In this document: in pieces, positions 1 through 9,241 of the stretch
Numbering within the stretch: the stretch's first letter is position 1
Layout: every line of letters starts with the position of its first letter
From: CAJXQU01 sp965223825
Lineage (GTDB): Bacteria; Pseudomonadota; Gammaproteobacteria; CAJXQU01
NCBI GenBank assembly: GCA_965223825.1
Contig: OZ245018.1
Coordinates: 310,001 to 374,000, forward strand
DNA length: 64,000 bases
Reading direction: 5' to 3'
Translations under genes and position numbers: made by a program
Notes under the pieces: generated by a model
The model's input: the letters and a program-made list of their open reading frames with translations, nothing else
The model's database searches: none
What the model was told of the DNA's origin: nothing

Positions 1-2
1 AA

Positions 3-1232
3 AATAAAGGCAGCGAACCGGAAGGTGTGGAAGTTGGTAAGTTTGGAAAGAAAAAATATATCTTTGTTGGATCAGAGCGCGGTAGTTTTGTCGCGGTGTA
101 TCAAGACAGAGGGTCAGATCGTGCGCCACGATTTATTCAATTGCTACCAACGGGTATTGGCCCTGAAGGATTGCTTGCGATTCCAAAGAAAAATCTTTTC
201 GTTGTCGCGGCTGAAGTTGATGAAGGTTATCGATCACAAATTAGTTTATTCCGGTTACGTGAAAATCAAACCGAAAAATTCTACCCAACGATCTATTCCA
301 CAAATAATGATGAGGGCAAACCAATCGGTTGGGGTGCGCTGTCTGGTTTGACCGCAAGCGTAGATGATGTGAATACACTGTATGCGGTGCATGATAGTTA
401 CTACAACGATTCACGTATTTATAAAATTCATGTTGAAAAAGGTCGCCAAAAGCGCGCGGTGATCACGAATGAAATTGTGATCATGAAAGACGGGGATAAC
501 GTCAGTTATGATCTGGAAGGCATCGCTCAAAAAGCCGACGGTGGATTCTGGTTAGTGTCGGAAGGCAGCGGAACAGTGGGAGATGAAGATCGTCCTGTTG
601 AATCAGCGAATTTATTAATAGAAGTTGATTCGAATGGCACTGTTCTGCAAGAAGTGACACTTCCTGATAGCTTAAATGCGATCCAATTACGTTTTGGTTT
701 GGAAGGTGTGGCCCTCACCGGCACTGGTGATGATGCTGTTGTCTATGTAGCATTCCAACGTGAATGGCAAGATGACGCAACTGGCATGGTTAAAATCGGG
801 CGTTATCAAGTCAACTCTGGTGAATGGTCTTTTATCAACTATGAGCTAGGTGAAAAATCTCCTGCAGGCGGTTGGGTAGGCTTGTCTGATTTGACGGCGA
901 CAAGCGACAATGAGTTTGTCGTGATTGAACGTGATAACCAGCTTGGAACAAATGCGGCGGTGAAACGTATTTATCGTTTCTCAACGTTGGGTAAACGCTT
1001 TGAATCTCATGGTGAAGTTCTTGACGTGATCAGCAAACAAGAACAAGTGCTGGTAAGAGATGTATTGCCCGTTTTAAAAGACAAGCGTGGTTATGTTTTG
1101 GATAAGCTGGAAGGGTTAGCAATCACAGCGGAAGGGCGTATTTATGTCGTGACAGATAATGATGGCGTTGATGATTCATCGGGTGAAACGCAATTCATTA
1201 ATCTTGGTGATTATGGTGAAAACAACCTGTAA
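3..1232 (+). CDS. Esterase-like activity of phytase family protein (5' end outside window)
   Basis: The frame is open from the first codon in the window, so the true start lies upstream and about 410 C-terminal residues are visible. The N-terminal visible part has propeller-like strands with the phrases GSEPEGVEV and GPEGLLAIP. The C-terminal two thirds has the YDLEGIA, GGFWLVSEG and FGLEGVAL phrases typical of the phytase-like/esterase-like beta-propeller family. Members are usually secreted or periplasmic phosphodiesterase/phytase-like proteins, but the substrate cannot be told from sequence. The signal peptide, if any, is off the edge. It ends 50 bp before a strong bidirectional terminator. 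Family assignment is fairly sure; enzymatic activity is inference. Confidence 0.75.
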   Translation, partial: NKGSEPEGVEVGKFGKKKYIFVGSERGSFVAVYQDRGSDRAPRFIQLLPTGIGPEGLLAIPKKNLFVVAAEVDEGYRSQISLFRLRENQTEKFYPTIYSTNNDEGKPIGWGALSGLTASVDDVNTLYAVHDSYYNDSRIYKIHVEKGRQKRAVITNEIVIMKDGDNVSYDLEGIAQKADGGFWLVSEGSGTVGDEDRPVESANLLIEVDSNGTVLQEVTLPDSLNAIQLRFGLEGVALTGTGDDAVVYVAFQREWQDDATGMVKIGRYQVNSGEWSFINYELGEKSPAGGWVGLSDLTATSDNEFVVIERDNQLGTNAAVKRIYRFSTLGKRFESHGEVLDVISKQEQVLVRDVLPVLKDKRGYVLDKLEGLAITAEGRIYVVTDNDGVDDSSGETQFINLGDYGENNL

Positions 1233-1280
1233 TTTATTGAGGAAAATAAAACCAGGTTGGGCTTTCTGGTAAGGAAAGAT

Positions 1281-1312
1281 AAAAACCCGCTGAGAGATCA
1301 GCGGGTTTTTTT
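1281..1312. terminator. Bidirectional rho-independent terminator
   Basis: A perfect 8-bp stem (CCCGCTGA / TCAGCGGG) closes a GAGA tetraloop, flanked by five A upstream and seven T downstream. It therefore works in both directions between the convergent phytase-like and SHOCT genes. Confidence 0.9.
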
Positions 1313-1356
1313 ATGTCGGGTATTAAATTAAACGAGTTTTTTATTGAAGAAAAAAA

Positions 1357-2184
1357 TTACAATCGGCTTAGAAGCTCACTTTTTTTACTATTAAATTCAT
1401 CATCGGTCAGTGCACCCGCATCGCGTAAACGCGATAAGCTTTCGATCAACTGAATAATTTCGGTTGTGTTAGCCGGAATACTGGCAGACGTGTTTTGTTC
1501 TTTTACGGGCTCTGGGTTTTGAGATTGCTCAGGAATATTTTGTTCCGGGTTAATGAAGTTATTATTCACTGGTGGCGGAGCCGGTTGTGAGGTGGTTGAT
1601 GAATGACCATGCAAAGTCTGGCTACTACTTGATAATGAACTTGAGCCAGAGACGATCGGTAAACTGTTTACCGCAATCGTTCCATATTGACTACTAAAAG
1701 TGAGAGAGTCATTTCCACCTTGCTGCTGACTAATGCCGCCGACATTGTGATCGAGCGTGTCGTAAACCGTGACTTTACCGTTTACGTCAACGGCTAAACG
1801 ATTTTGAAAAATAGCATAGCGTGTAGAGTTTTGCGCACCACTACTAAAGGGGGATCCTAATTCGGCAGGCCACCATTGATTACTGCCTGGTGCACCGGGT
1901 GGAATAACGGGAAAAATAATCGTCGATGCTAAACTGTTCGCAATTTCACTGCATAAGTTTTCAACGGTATTTTTCAGGCCGTTATTAAACATATCGCCGA
2001 CCATCGTCATGCCTCCACGCATCCATTGGCCTGAGCCACCAAGTTCTGGGCAGTTAAATTGCGCCATTGTACCGCCGCCTTGGTTGACTGCGCCGATCAT
2101 GTGAATAACGGCATCGTGACTTAGATTATATCGACGAGATAAATCGTCTACGAGTGTTTGTCCTTCGGCTGTGAGTTTTTGCAT
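1357..2184 (-). CDS. SHOCT domain-containing protein
   Basis: 275 residues. The last ~32 residues (about 244-275) form a SHOCT domain: a short amphipathic pair of helices with the pattern LxxLRDAGALTDDEFxxKKxELL. The SHOCT domain is a small oligomerisation or targeting module found at the C-termini of many bacterial proteins. The N-terminal ~95 residues form a conserved-looking helical region (LSRRYNLSHDAVIHMIGAVNQGGGTMAQF). The middle is low-complexity, rich in Ser, Gln, Asn and Pro, so probably a disordered linker. No signal peptide or transmembrane segment is visible. The start is supported by GAGAAAGG 8 nt upstream of ATG. Function is unknown. It stands alone between a terminator and a long intergenic stretch carrying an NtrC-like dyad. 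Confidence 0.8.
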   Translation of the reverse strand: MQKLTAEGQTLVDDLSRRYNLSHDAVIHMIGAVNQGGGTMAQFNCPELGGSGQWMRGGMTMVGDMFNNGLKNTVENLCSEIANSLASTIIFPVIPPGAPGSNQWWPAELGSPFSSGAQNSTRYAIFQNRLAVDVNGKVTVYDTLDHNVGGISQQQGGNDSLTFSSQYGTIAVNSLPIVSGSSSLSSSSQTLHGHSSTTSQPAPPPVNNNFINPEQNIPEQSQNPEPVKEQNTSASIPANTTEIIQLIESLSRLRDAGALTDDEFNSKKSELLSRL

Positions 2185-2645
2185 ATTAATTACCTTTCTC
2201 GATCTTTTATAACCTATTCAACAATTGAAAAGGCATTGATATGGAAGCTTGAATGAGGGAAGTTAATTCTTTACAGGGCTTGCACCAGTAAAAGAAATCA
2301 GGGTGCTTGTGCTATTTGAGACGAAACCTTGAAATAGTTTTCGAAAAATAAAAGTAATGAATACCTGCGTTTAACTCAAACTGAATCCATTTAGAAGAGA
2401 CTATAACACGTCGCTACGGGTAAATATGCTTTAAAAAAATGACAGTGATTAAATAGGCAAATAATGCTTTTTTGCACCATTCTGGAGCAAAGTTAAGGCT
2501 GTTGAAGTAAGTTTATAACGTAAAACAGCCGTCCTAGGAGTGACGCTCTTCTTTTCTAACCTGTGAAAGTGCAGAAGCGATTAAGCCGGAAAGTATAAAC
2601 GTGAATACATAAAATGATTTGCGAGTACGATTAAAAAAAGAAGGG
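2185..2645. other. Long AT-rich intergenic stretch
   Basis: About 460 bp without a convincing gene, apart from the doubtful small membrane ORF at 2534-2674. It holds an NtrC-like dyad at 2473-2489, a second TGCACCA half-site at 2281-2287, and a 7-bp inverted repeat GGCTGTT/AACAGCC around 2497-2532. I found no sigma-54 -24/-12 pair in it. It must contain the promoter of the minus-strand SHOCT gene. Confidence 0.5.
2473..2489. promoter_or_regulatory. NtrC-like dyad
   Basis: TGCACCA-TTC-TGGAGCA differs at one base from the NtrC consensus TGCACCA-N3-TGGTGCA. It lies about 290 bp upstream of the SHOCT gene start, a distance compatible with an enhancer. No sigma-54 promoter was recognised between site and gene, so the role is speculative. 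Confidence 0.3.
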
Positions 2646-2674
2646 TTATTTTCGTTTAATGAGTGTGGCTTCAT
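2534..2674 (-). CDS. Possible 46-residue membrane protein (doubtful)
   Basis: The frame starting with ATG at 2674 begins inside the 3' end of the DUF1835 gene and runs 113 bp past its stop codon. It encodes a basic/polar N-terminus, one hydrophobic stretch (FYVFTFILSGLIASAL, about residues 22-37) and a charged tail. Overlap with the upstream stop would permit translational coupling, but the ribosome site is weak (GTGAAG close to the ATG). Single-pass small proteins of this kind are common, but so are chance ORFs of this length. Confidence 0.25.
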   Translation of the reverse strand: MKPHSLNENNPSFFNRTRKSFYVFTFILSGLIASALSQVRKEERHS

Positions 2675-3626
2675 CTTCACACCAACACCAGTAGTTGCCT
2701 GGTCTAAGGTGTACGCCACCAATCCAACGTTGTGCTGGCTGGCAATCTAGAAAATGTAAGTCGCCATTGAGAACTGCTTGCCCTGCCGTTGTGATAGCCA
2801 AGTGTTGAGTAGAAGCGTTAGCAGATGCTGGACAAACTAATTTTTGATCTGATGTGGTGAGTAATGCGGGAGTGCATTCAATCATCTCATTTAAGATAAT
2901 CCAAAAACTCAAATCGCCGAGAAAAACACGTTCCTCTAAAGTTTGGTTTTGCGCAAACGTGGGTTGAGGTAGAGCCTCACCTTCAGCAATGATCGTCAAT
3001 GCCTGCAATGCGGTACGAGAAAGTCCGTTTTGATAACTTGGATATTCTTCCAATAAACGTAGAATCGCTTCTTCTAAGAAAGGTAATGGAGATAAATCCA
3101 TTAGTAAAAGCGCGGCTAATTGAATTGGCGAATCAGCACAGAAAGCCTGCCAAGTTTCACTAGCAAGGGCAATTTGATCTGGGGTAATGGGCTCTTCCGA
3201 CGTGGCAAGATCAGTCAGTTGTTTGGGAGAACATAAGCCCAAATAATGATCAGAGCAAATCATCGAAAGCAAAATACGATCGCGTAAAGCCGTTGGTGCT
3301 TCACGTGCGAACCAGTCTAGAATTTGTAGGATTTGTAACTGATCGTATAAATCATGCTCAAACCAAAGTATGACTTTATCAAACTGATCACAAGAAATTA
3401 ATGTTTGATCTCGTAGCAAAAAATCGGCAAGAAGTTTGTCTCCATCTCCCCAGCCACGATCCGCAATAAAACGAGAACGAACCCTAGAAAGTTGCGCTAA
3501 GTTCATACCGGCAGGGACCGGACCGTCATGTAACACATCACGCCATGGGAGTATCTCACCAGTAACACCAGCTTTTTGCATAATTGAAACTGTAGAATCA
3601 CCATTGGTAATGTTAAGTATTTTCAT
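2646..3626 (-). CDS. DUF1835 domain-containing protein
   Basis: 326 residues from the ATG at 3626. The family signature sits at the N-terminus: MKILNITNGDSTV, then LPWRDVLHDGPVP around residues 27-40. The open frame extends 45 codons further upstream, but that part is hydrophobic and unrelated to the family, so it is left out. Later segments match the family pattern: VILWFEHDLYDQLQ near residue 98 and a C-terminal RWIGGVHLRP. DUF1835 proteins are cytoplasmic and of unknown biochemical role. The gene is monocistronic or coupled to the tiny ORF at its 3' end. Directly upstream lies a repeat-rich spacer following the sensor kinase gene. Confidence 0.8.
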   Translation of the reverse strand: MKILNITNGDSTVSIMQKAGVTGEILPWRDVLHDGPVPAGMNLAQLSRVRSRFIADRGWGDGDKLLADFLLRDQTLISCDQFDKVILWFEHDLYDQLQILQILDWFAREAPTALRDRILLSMICSDHYLGLCSPKQLTDLATSEEPITPDQIALASETWQAFCADSPIQLAALLLMDLSPLPFLEEAILRLLEEYPSYQNGLSRTALQALTIIAEGEALPQPTFAQNQTLEERVFLGDLSFWIILNEMIECTPALLTTSDQKLVCPASANASTQHLAITTAGQAVLNGDLHFLDCQPAQRWIGGVHLRPGNYWCWCEDEATLIKRK

Positions 3627-3759
3627 CGTAAAGCCTGAGTTCCATAACCGTTGAGTAGTATACGTTATCTTGATCTGATAATAAGTGGGGAGAACTTCGA
3701 GAAAAATAAAAAGGTAAGGAAATATCAGTACGCTAAAAAATAAGATAAAGCATAAACGC

Positions 3760-3804
3760 AATAAACGATCTAGCTAGTTTAATAAACGATCGTAAAGTAG
3801 CTAG
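3760..3804. repeat. Direct and inverted repeats between kinase and DUF1835 gene
   Basis: An 11-bp direct repeat AATAAACGATC occurs at 3760-3770 and 3781-3791. A 7-bp inverted repeat CTAGCTA/TAGCTAG (3770-3776 and 3798-3804) encloses the second copy. There is no T-run on either side, so this is more like an operator or relic repeat than a terminator. Confidence 0.4.
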
Positions 3805-3826
3805 GTCGATTAATATTTTTTAATTA

Positions 3827-6235
3827 TTATACTTCGGCCAAATGTGCATTGGATTGAGCTGATGAGGTGGTTGTTTGGCGAATAGGAATGGTAAAGAACA
3901 TTGTTGTTCCTTCACCCAGAACAGAGTCTAACCAAATTTTCCCTTCATGTTGATTCACAATTTTTTCACAAAGTGCGAGGCCGATGCCATTTCCAGAGTA
4001 ATCACGTTTACCATGTAAGCGTTGAAAAACAGTGAATATTTTTTGAAAATCTTTTTTCTCAATACCAATACCATTATCACGGACAGAAAATTGCCAATAG
4101 TCATTAAGTTGCTCTACGCCAACATGAACGGTGGGAGTTCTACTATTATCCTGATACTTGAGAGCATTGCCGATGAGGTTTTGGAGGAGTTGTCGTAGTT
4201 TAGTATTGTTACCTTGAACAAGCGGCAAGTCATCCTTTGTTATGACAGCATTCGAATTGGTGATAAGAGATTTTAGATCCTCAACAATTCGTAAAAATGT
4301 GATATTTAAATCGACGGATTCTTCCACGTAAGTTTCAGCATTAACTCTGGAAAAAAGTAACAAATCTTTAATCAAGGTTTGCATTCGTTTTGTACCGTCT
4401 ATGGTGAACTGCATTAACTCTAAACTTTGCTCATCAAACTGGTCATGAAAACGATCCTTCAATATTTTGGTATAACTCGATATTGTGCGTAAGGGTTCTT
4501 GTAAATCATGCGAGGCAATATAGGCGAATTGTTCCAGATCTTGGTTTGATCGTTCAAGGCTAATATTCAACTCGCGCATTTCATCTTCTGCCTTTTTACG
4601 ATCTGATATATCACGCGTTATTTTTGCAAAACCTTTAATCTCTCCATCATCACTACGAATGGTAGTGATAATATCGTTTGCAATAAAAAGATGCCCATCT
4701 TTGTGGACACGTTTACCTTCCTCTTCGTAGCTGCCATTTTCTTTAGCGAGTTTAAGAATTTCTAATGGACATTTATTTTCAATTTGTTCTTCAGGAAAAA
4801 AGCAAGAGTAATGCTTTCCTAAAATTTCATCTTGAGTGTAACCGTGGAGACGTTCGGCACCTTTATTCCATAATGTGATACAACCGTCCTCATCTAACAT
4901 AACGATCGCATATTCATCAATCGCTTCAACCACCATGTGAAAGCGTTCTTCGCTGACTCTTAGCGCTTCTTTTTTGAGTCGGATTTCACTCAAAAACTTT
5001 TTAAATTCACGCGCTAACTCACCCGCCTCACCTTTTGTATGGGGTGGTAAAACAGGGTTAGGATCATCTGGGTTAATTTCTTTAAGCATCTGCGTAAAGT
5101 TTAAAATAGGATCAGAAAGTTTGCGGGCCATCCAGACTCCAATCATGATGGCAATACTGATCAAGAAAATGATCATCATGTACGCTTGTCTTAAGACAAC
5201 ATCGGAAATGGCTTTGACTTCGTTAATATCATCAATAGCAATAATGCCGATTTTCTCCTTTGGTTTAAAAGGATTATATTGAACGGTGCGTAAGCTAATG
5301 ACAGACTCAATATTCGTAGTCGGATCGTGATAAATGTCCGTGTAATTGTTTTTCCAGTCAGCATCGAGCACGGAAGAGAATATTGGATAATCATCTAATG
5401 CATTGGAGTGATCACCATAATCAAATCGAAATATTTTGTTGATGTCAGGATGACTTAAGTAATCGCCCTTTTCATTTGTAATATAATACGTTCGTTCAAC
5501 ATCACTCACATTGATCAAATCATTAAAGGCTTTTGAAATGTCATAATTAATGATGATAATGCCGAAAGGCTCATTGTTGGTATCGTAGACTGGCGTTGCA
5601 GCCCGAATGATCGGTTGAATGGGTTCAATAATTCCCCCGCGCTCCCGGTTGAGTTCGATAGGGGATAAATAAATACTGCCTTTTTCTTGTGAGATTGTAT
5701 TTTTAAAATAGCCTGAATCGCCTTTGTCCTGAAGTTCAGGTTCTGGAACGATACGAATGGAACCTTTGGGACCATAACGATCAACGCGAACAATTTCTTT
5801 GCCATTACCTTCAAGTGAAATGTATCTCACTTGAACATATTCAGGTTTTGCTCGTAGGATTTCGGAGAAGATAGTCGCGAGTCGTTGATGCCAGATTACA
5901 TCGCTAGAACCATCGGTTGGATCAATTCCATCATTAAATCGTGCACGTATAATTCCCTGAACGGGTGGTGTGCCTTTGAGAAAATTCACATCGCGGATGA
6001 TCTCTTCTATCCGGTTACTGAATTCGATGCCTTGTAATTTTGTCTCGTTAGAAAGTTCCGTGAGCTTATTACGAATCAACTCATCATTAAATTTGTTGAA
6101 GATCCAAAACGTTCTAACAGCACCGGTTCCGATAATAAGAAGACTAATCAGTAAAATTATTTTGCTGCGTAGTGTAAACCCTTTTGATCTTTCATACCGT
6201 TTGTTGAAATCCACCATCTTTATCAAAATCCACAT
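3827..6235 (-). CDS. Membrane sensor histidine kinase with periplasmic sensor and PAS domain
   Basis: About 802 residues. Order: TM1 (about 25-46), a ~300-residue extracytoplasmic sensor resembling double-Cache domains (it contains AATPVYDTNNEPFGIII), TM2 (about 349-370), a HAMP-like linker, a PAS domain (about 432-555, starting RFHMVVEAIDEYAIV), HisKA with phosphoacceptor His around residue 576 (SHDLQEPLR), and HATPase_c with N box NLIGNALKYQ, DNGIGIEKKD and GNGIGLALCEKI. The SHDLQEPLR form is typical of phytochrome-like and PAS kinases. No response regulator gene is adjacent, so the partner is unknown. The ATG at 6235 is used; an ATG at 6217 is equally possible because neither has a strong ribosome site. 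The gene looks more AT-rich than its neighbours. Confidence 0.88.
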   Translation of the reverse strand: MWILIKMVDFNKRYERSKGFTLRSKIILLISLLIIGTGAVRTFWIFNKFNDELIRNKLTELSNETKLQGIEFSNRIEEIIRDVNFLKGTPPVQGIIRARFNDGIDPTDGSSDVIWHQRLATIFSEILRAKPEYVQVRYISLEGNGKEIVRVDRYGPKGSIRIVPEPELQDKGDSGYFKNTISQEKGSIYLSPIELNRERGGIIEPIQPIIRAATPVYDTNNEPFGIIIINYDISKAFNDLINVSDVERTYYITNEKGDYLSHPDINKIFRFDYGDHSNALDDYPIFSSVLDADWKNNYTDIYHDPTTNIESVISLRTVQYNPFKPKEKIGIIAIDDINEVKAISDVVLRQAYMMIIFLISIAIMIGVWMARKLSDPILNFTQMLKEINPDDPNPVLPPHTKGEAGELAREFKKFLSEIRLKKEALRVSEERFHMVVEAIDEYAIVMLDEDGCITLWNKGAERLHGYTQDEILGKHYSCFFPEEQIENKCPLEILKLAKENGSYEEEGKRVHKDGHLFIANDIITTIRSDDGEIKGFAKITRDISDRKKAEDEMRELNISLERSNQDLEQFAYIASHDLQEPLRTISSYTKILKDRFHDQFDEQSLELMQFTIDGTKRMQTLIKDLLLFSRVNAETYVEESVDLNITFLRIVEDLKSLITNSNAVITKDDLPLVQGNNTKLRQLLQNLIGNALKYQDNSRTPTVHVGVEQLNDYWQFSVRDNGIGIEKKDFQKIFTVFQRLHGKRDYSGNGIGLALCEKIVNQHEGKIWLDSVLGEGTTMFFTIPIRQTTTSSAQSNAHLAEV

Positions 6236-6375
6236 CAACTGTTAAATCTGACAACGGACTGTTTCTTCTCGCTCGTCTAGATGGCGAGAATTTCAATTAT
6301 AAAAAGGCATCGATTTTTATATCCGTCAATCTAAGTGAAATTATTTAACATAGAGGAAGATCCGCCGTTGAGCCA

Positions 6376-7152
6376 TCAGCATTTTGTCATAACGAAATAA
6401 TGTAAATATCTGCCAATCCAAACAAACGGCTCGCGATCTGAGAATGCTAATTCCATCTCTTGCACCGCATTCGGATCTGCTAAACCCCCACGTTTATCCA
6501 GAGTATAGTCGCTGAAAACACGAATACCAGAAATGCATAACGGGAAAAAAACACGCTCTTCTAGCCAAGAACTCACTTGCTCAACGGAAGGTGGGTTGGT
6601 TGGTGTTAAGCTGCTGTTATCGGGTTGTTTATGGTTTTGATGCTGCAGGTAATTAAAATTGCCACGGATAAGATTGCGAAATGTCATACCTGCAGGGTTA
6701 TAAAAGCACAGTGAGATGTAGCCGTTTGGTTTAAGTAATTTGCGTAAGTGTGGAATAAGTTCTGCGGGTTTTTCTAACCATTCGATGACGGCGTGACAAA
6801 AAATCAGATCAAACTGCCCGATCTGATCTGCATCCAGATCTTGGTAAGGACTATTGTGCCAGTGAATCGAATCGCGCTGTTTTACCTCATCGGCGATTAC
6901 TTGTGCTTTTTGCAGCATGTTTGACGAGAGATCATTGTAGTGTACCTCATGGCCATTTATAGCGGACTGTATTGCAAAGTGCCCGAGTCCGCCACCGATA
7001 TCCAAAACGCGTTTCGGCGCATGATGAAAGCCATCAGGTAGATGCCGATCTAGATCGCGTTGGATCACGGCTTGGCGAATTTGGCCTTTCTTGCCACGAT
7101 GAATACGTTGTGCAAAATAATCTGCAATGTCATCAAAATTCCGATCAGGCAT
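6376..7152 (-). CDS. cmoM: tRNA 5-carboxymethoxyuridine methyltransferase CmoM
   Basis: 258 residues from the ATG at 7152. CmoM (formerly SmtA) uses S-adenosylmethionine to methylate the carboxyl group of cmo5U34, giving mcmo5U in the wobble position of certain tRNAs. The N-terminus MPDRNFDDIADYFAQRI followed by KGQIRQAVIQRDL is diagnostic for this family. The SAM-binding motif I is VLDIGGGLGHFAI, and IGQFDLIFCHAVIEWL is the later Rossmann motif. The frame could extend 9 codons to a TTG, but the conserved family start is the ATG. A terminator for the preceding actP gene sits immediately upstream, so cmoM has its own promoter in the short gap or depends on read-through. Confidence 0.88.
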   Translation of the reverse strand: MPDRNFDDIADYFAQRIHRGKKGQIRQAVIQRDLDRHLPDGFHHAPKRVLDIGGGLGHFAIQSAINGHEVHYNDLSSNMLQKAQVIADEVKQRDSIHWHNSPYQDLDADQIGQFDLIFCHAVIEWLEKPAELIPHLRKLLKPNGYISLCFYNPAGMTFRNLIRGNFNYLQHQNHKQPDNSSLTPTNPPSVEQVSSWLEERVFFPLCISGIRVFSDYTLDKRGGLADPNAVQEMELAFSDREPFVWIGRYLHYFVMTKC

Positions 7153-7180
7153 TGTTATTCTCGTTTCCGGCTCTTCCAAT

Positions 7181-7208
7181 AAAAAAGGCGCTGATCGAAA
7201 TCAACGCC
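7181..7208 (-). terminator. Rho-independent terminator of yjcH-actP
   Basis: On the minus strand, GGCG plus TGAT arms with one mismatch form a stem closed by a short TTCG loop (plus coordinates 7187-7208). A run of six T follows (7181-7186). It lies 37 bp past the actP stop codon. Confidence 0.8.
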
Positions 7209-7244
7209 TTGTGCTATTTAATAAGGTGACGTTAAATCGTCGAT

Positions 7245-8933
7245 TTAGTGCTCACTCGCGCCATGTGCACCGATGCCAGTTTGCGATCGAATGTATTGAT
7301 GATCAAACAAGGCGCGCTCCTTTTCCGCACGATCGCTGCGATCGGTGATTGAGAAAAACCAGATCAACACGAAGGCTGTCACGACGGAAAATAGAGCTGG
7401 GTATTTATAGGGGAAAATTGCCGTCTCATTACCGAGAATTTGTACCCAAACGATCGGCCCGGTAACAACCAGCACAATCGCCGTCAGTAAACCAGCAAAG
7501 CCACCAATGAAGGCGCCGCGTGTGGTGAGTTTTTTCCAATACATCGAAAGCAGCAGAACCGGAAAATTCGCACTCGCCGCGATCGCGAAGGCCAAGCCCA
7601 CCATAAAGGCGATATTTTGTTTTTCGAAAATAATGCCGAGCAAAATCGCGACAATACCGAGAATAACCGTGGCGATTTTAGAAACGCGAATTTCAGCATC
7701 ACCCGTTACCTGTCCTTTTTTGAGCACGCTAGCATAAAGATCGTGTGAGATAGCCGAGGCTCCGGCTAGCGTTAAACCAGAGACCACCGCCAGTATGGTC
7801 GCGAAGGCCACGGCAGAGATAAAGCCGAGAAATAAATCACCGCCAATCGCCTTGGACAAATGAATCGCCGCCATATTATTACCGCCGAGGAGATGACCAT
7901 CCGCATCCAAAAACTCAGGGTTGGTTAAGACCAATACGATTGCACCGAAGCCGATCACGAAAGTCAGGATATAAAAATAGCCGATAAACCCAGTCGCATA
8001 AAAGACCGACTTTCGTGCTTCTTTTGCATCTGCCACGGTGAAAAATCGCATGAGAATATGCGGCAATCCGGCGGTACCGAAGATTAGGGCGATACCTAGA
8101 GAAATGGCTGAGATCGGGTCGGAGACTAAGCCGCCGGGTGACATGATGCTGTTGCCCTCCGGGTGGACTGCGATCGCACGCGTGAAAAGTTCGCTGACAT
8201 CAAAGCCGACTTCTTTCAACACCATAAAGGCCATGAAGCTTGCACCAGAGAGTAATAAAACGGCTTTGATAATTTGTACCCAAGTGGTGGCGAGCATACC
8301 GCCGAAGGTGACGTAAAGGATCATCAACACGCCGACTAAAATCACAGCATACTCATACGGCAGACCAAACAATAATTGAATCAATTTACCTGAGCCGACC
8401 ATTTGTGCGATCAAATACAAAGAGACTACCGCGAGCGACCCGAAGGCAGATAATGTGCGAATCGGTAACTGACCAAGCCGATAAGATGCAACATCTGCAA
8501 AGGTATAGCGCCCCAGATTGCGCAGACGTTCTGCAATGATGAATAGGATTAACGGCCAGCCAACGAGAAAGCCAATGGAGTAGATCAGTCCGTCGTAACC
8601 GGATAAATACACAAGCCCGGAGATACCAAGAAAAGACGCGGCGGACATGAAGTCACCGGCGATCGCAAGACCATTTTGGAAACCGGTGATACCGCCGCCA
8701 GCGGCGTAATAATCACTGGCGGATTTTGTTCGTTTTGCCGCCCAGTAAGTGATGCCCAGTGTAAAGCCGACAAATGCGAGAAACATGATCACCGCCGGAA
8801 TATTCAAGGGCTGCTTTTCCACTTGTCCGCCGATGGCATCAGCGAACGCGATCGCCGGTAGGCAGGCCAGTAATAATAGCGTGATCGTTCTTGTGATCGT
8901 ATTGGGGGATGCGCTTAGCATGAGCTTTTTCAT
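7245..8933 (-). CDS. actP: Cation/acetate symporter ActP
   Basis: 562 residues, an inner-membrane sodium:solute symporter that takes up acetate and related short carboxylates. It has a signal-like first hydrophobic segment ending LPAIAFA, then about 13 transmembrane helices. Family landmarks include SASDYYAAGGGITGFQNGLAIAGDF near residues 72-96 and GTAGLPHILMRFF. Its start overlaps the stop of yjcH by four bases (ATGA), so the pair is translationally coupled as in E. coli. No acs gene is seen next to it. A terminator follows. Confidence 0.93.
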   Translation of the reverse strand: MKKLMLSASPNTITRTITLLLLACLPAIAFADAIGGQVEKQPLNIPAVIMFLAFVGFTLGITYWAAKRTKSASDYYAAGGGITGFQNGLAIAGDFMSAASFLGISGLVYLSGYDGLIYSIGFLVGWPLILFIIAERLRNLGRYTFADVASYRLGQLPIRTLSAFGSLAVVSLYLIAQMVGSGKLIQLLFGLPYEYAVILVGVLMILYVTFGGMLATTWVQIIKAVLLLSGASFMAFMVLKEVGFDVSELFTRAIAVHPEGNSIMSPGGLVSDPISAISLGIALIFGTAGLPHILMRFFTVADAKEARKSVFYATGFIGYFYILTFVIGFGAIVLVLTNPEFLDADGHLLGGNNMAAIHLSKAIGGDLFLGFISAVAFATILAVVSGLTLAGASAISHDLYASVLKKGQVTGDAEIRVSKIATVILGIVAILLGIIFEKQNIAFMVGLAFAIAASANFPVLLLSMYWKKLTTRGAFIGGFAGLLTAIVLVVTGPIVWVQILGNETAIFPYKYPALFSVVTAFVLIWFFSITDRSDRAEKERALFDHQYIRSQTGIGAHGASEH

Positions 8934-9241
8934 TGCTGCGCCTCCTCAATGATCGCTTTCGTAATGTGATCAAATTCCGTATTAGCTCGACGTACGTAAA
9001 CGCCGGTGAGCACAAACGCGAGGACAATGATCGCGATACCGATTGGGATGCCAATCGTGATTGGACTGCCGTTGCTAATTGGCGTGCCGAGAATCTGCGG
9101 AGCAAAGGCGATCAACAAAATAAACGCGAAATACGAGACTAAGACAACTGCAGATAACAACCAGGCGAAACGTGATCGGCGTTTAACGAGATCGTGAAAT
9201 TGCGGGTTTTGTTTAACGCGGTCGTAGAGATCGGCGCTCAT
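8930..9241 (-). CDS. yjcH: DUF485 membrane protein YjcH
   Basis: 103 residues. The N-terminus (YDRVKQNPQFHDLVKRRSRFAW) is the classic DUF485 signature. Two transmembrane helices follow (about 27-49 and 61-83) and a cytoplasmic tail with VYVRRANTEFD. DUF485 proteins are encoded next to actP and are thought to assist or modulate the symporter; the mechanism is not established. First gene of the yjcH-actP unit; the promoter must lie within 9242-9458. Confidence 0.92.
   Translation of the reverse strand: MSADLYDRVKQNPQFHDLVKRRSRFAWLLSAVVLVSYFAFILLIAFAPQILGTPISNGSPITIGIPIGIAIIVLAFVLTGVYVRRANTEFDHITKAIIEEAQQ

Noticed and set aside
2646..3761. Full-length reading of the DUF1835 frame with a hydrophobic N-terminal extension
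   Set aside because: The 45 extra residues look like a membrane segment, but the family begins exactly at MKILNITNGDST, so the downstream ATG at 3626 is used.
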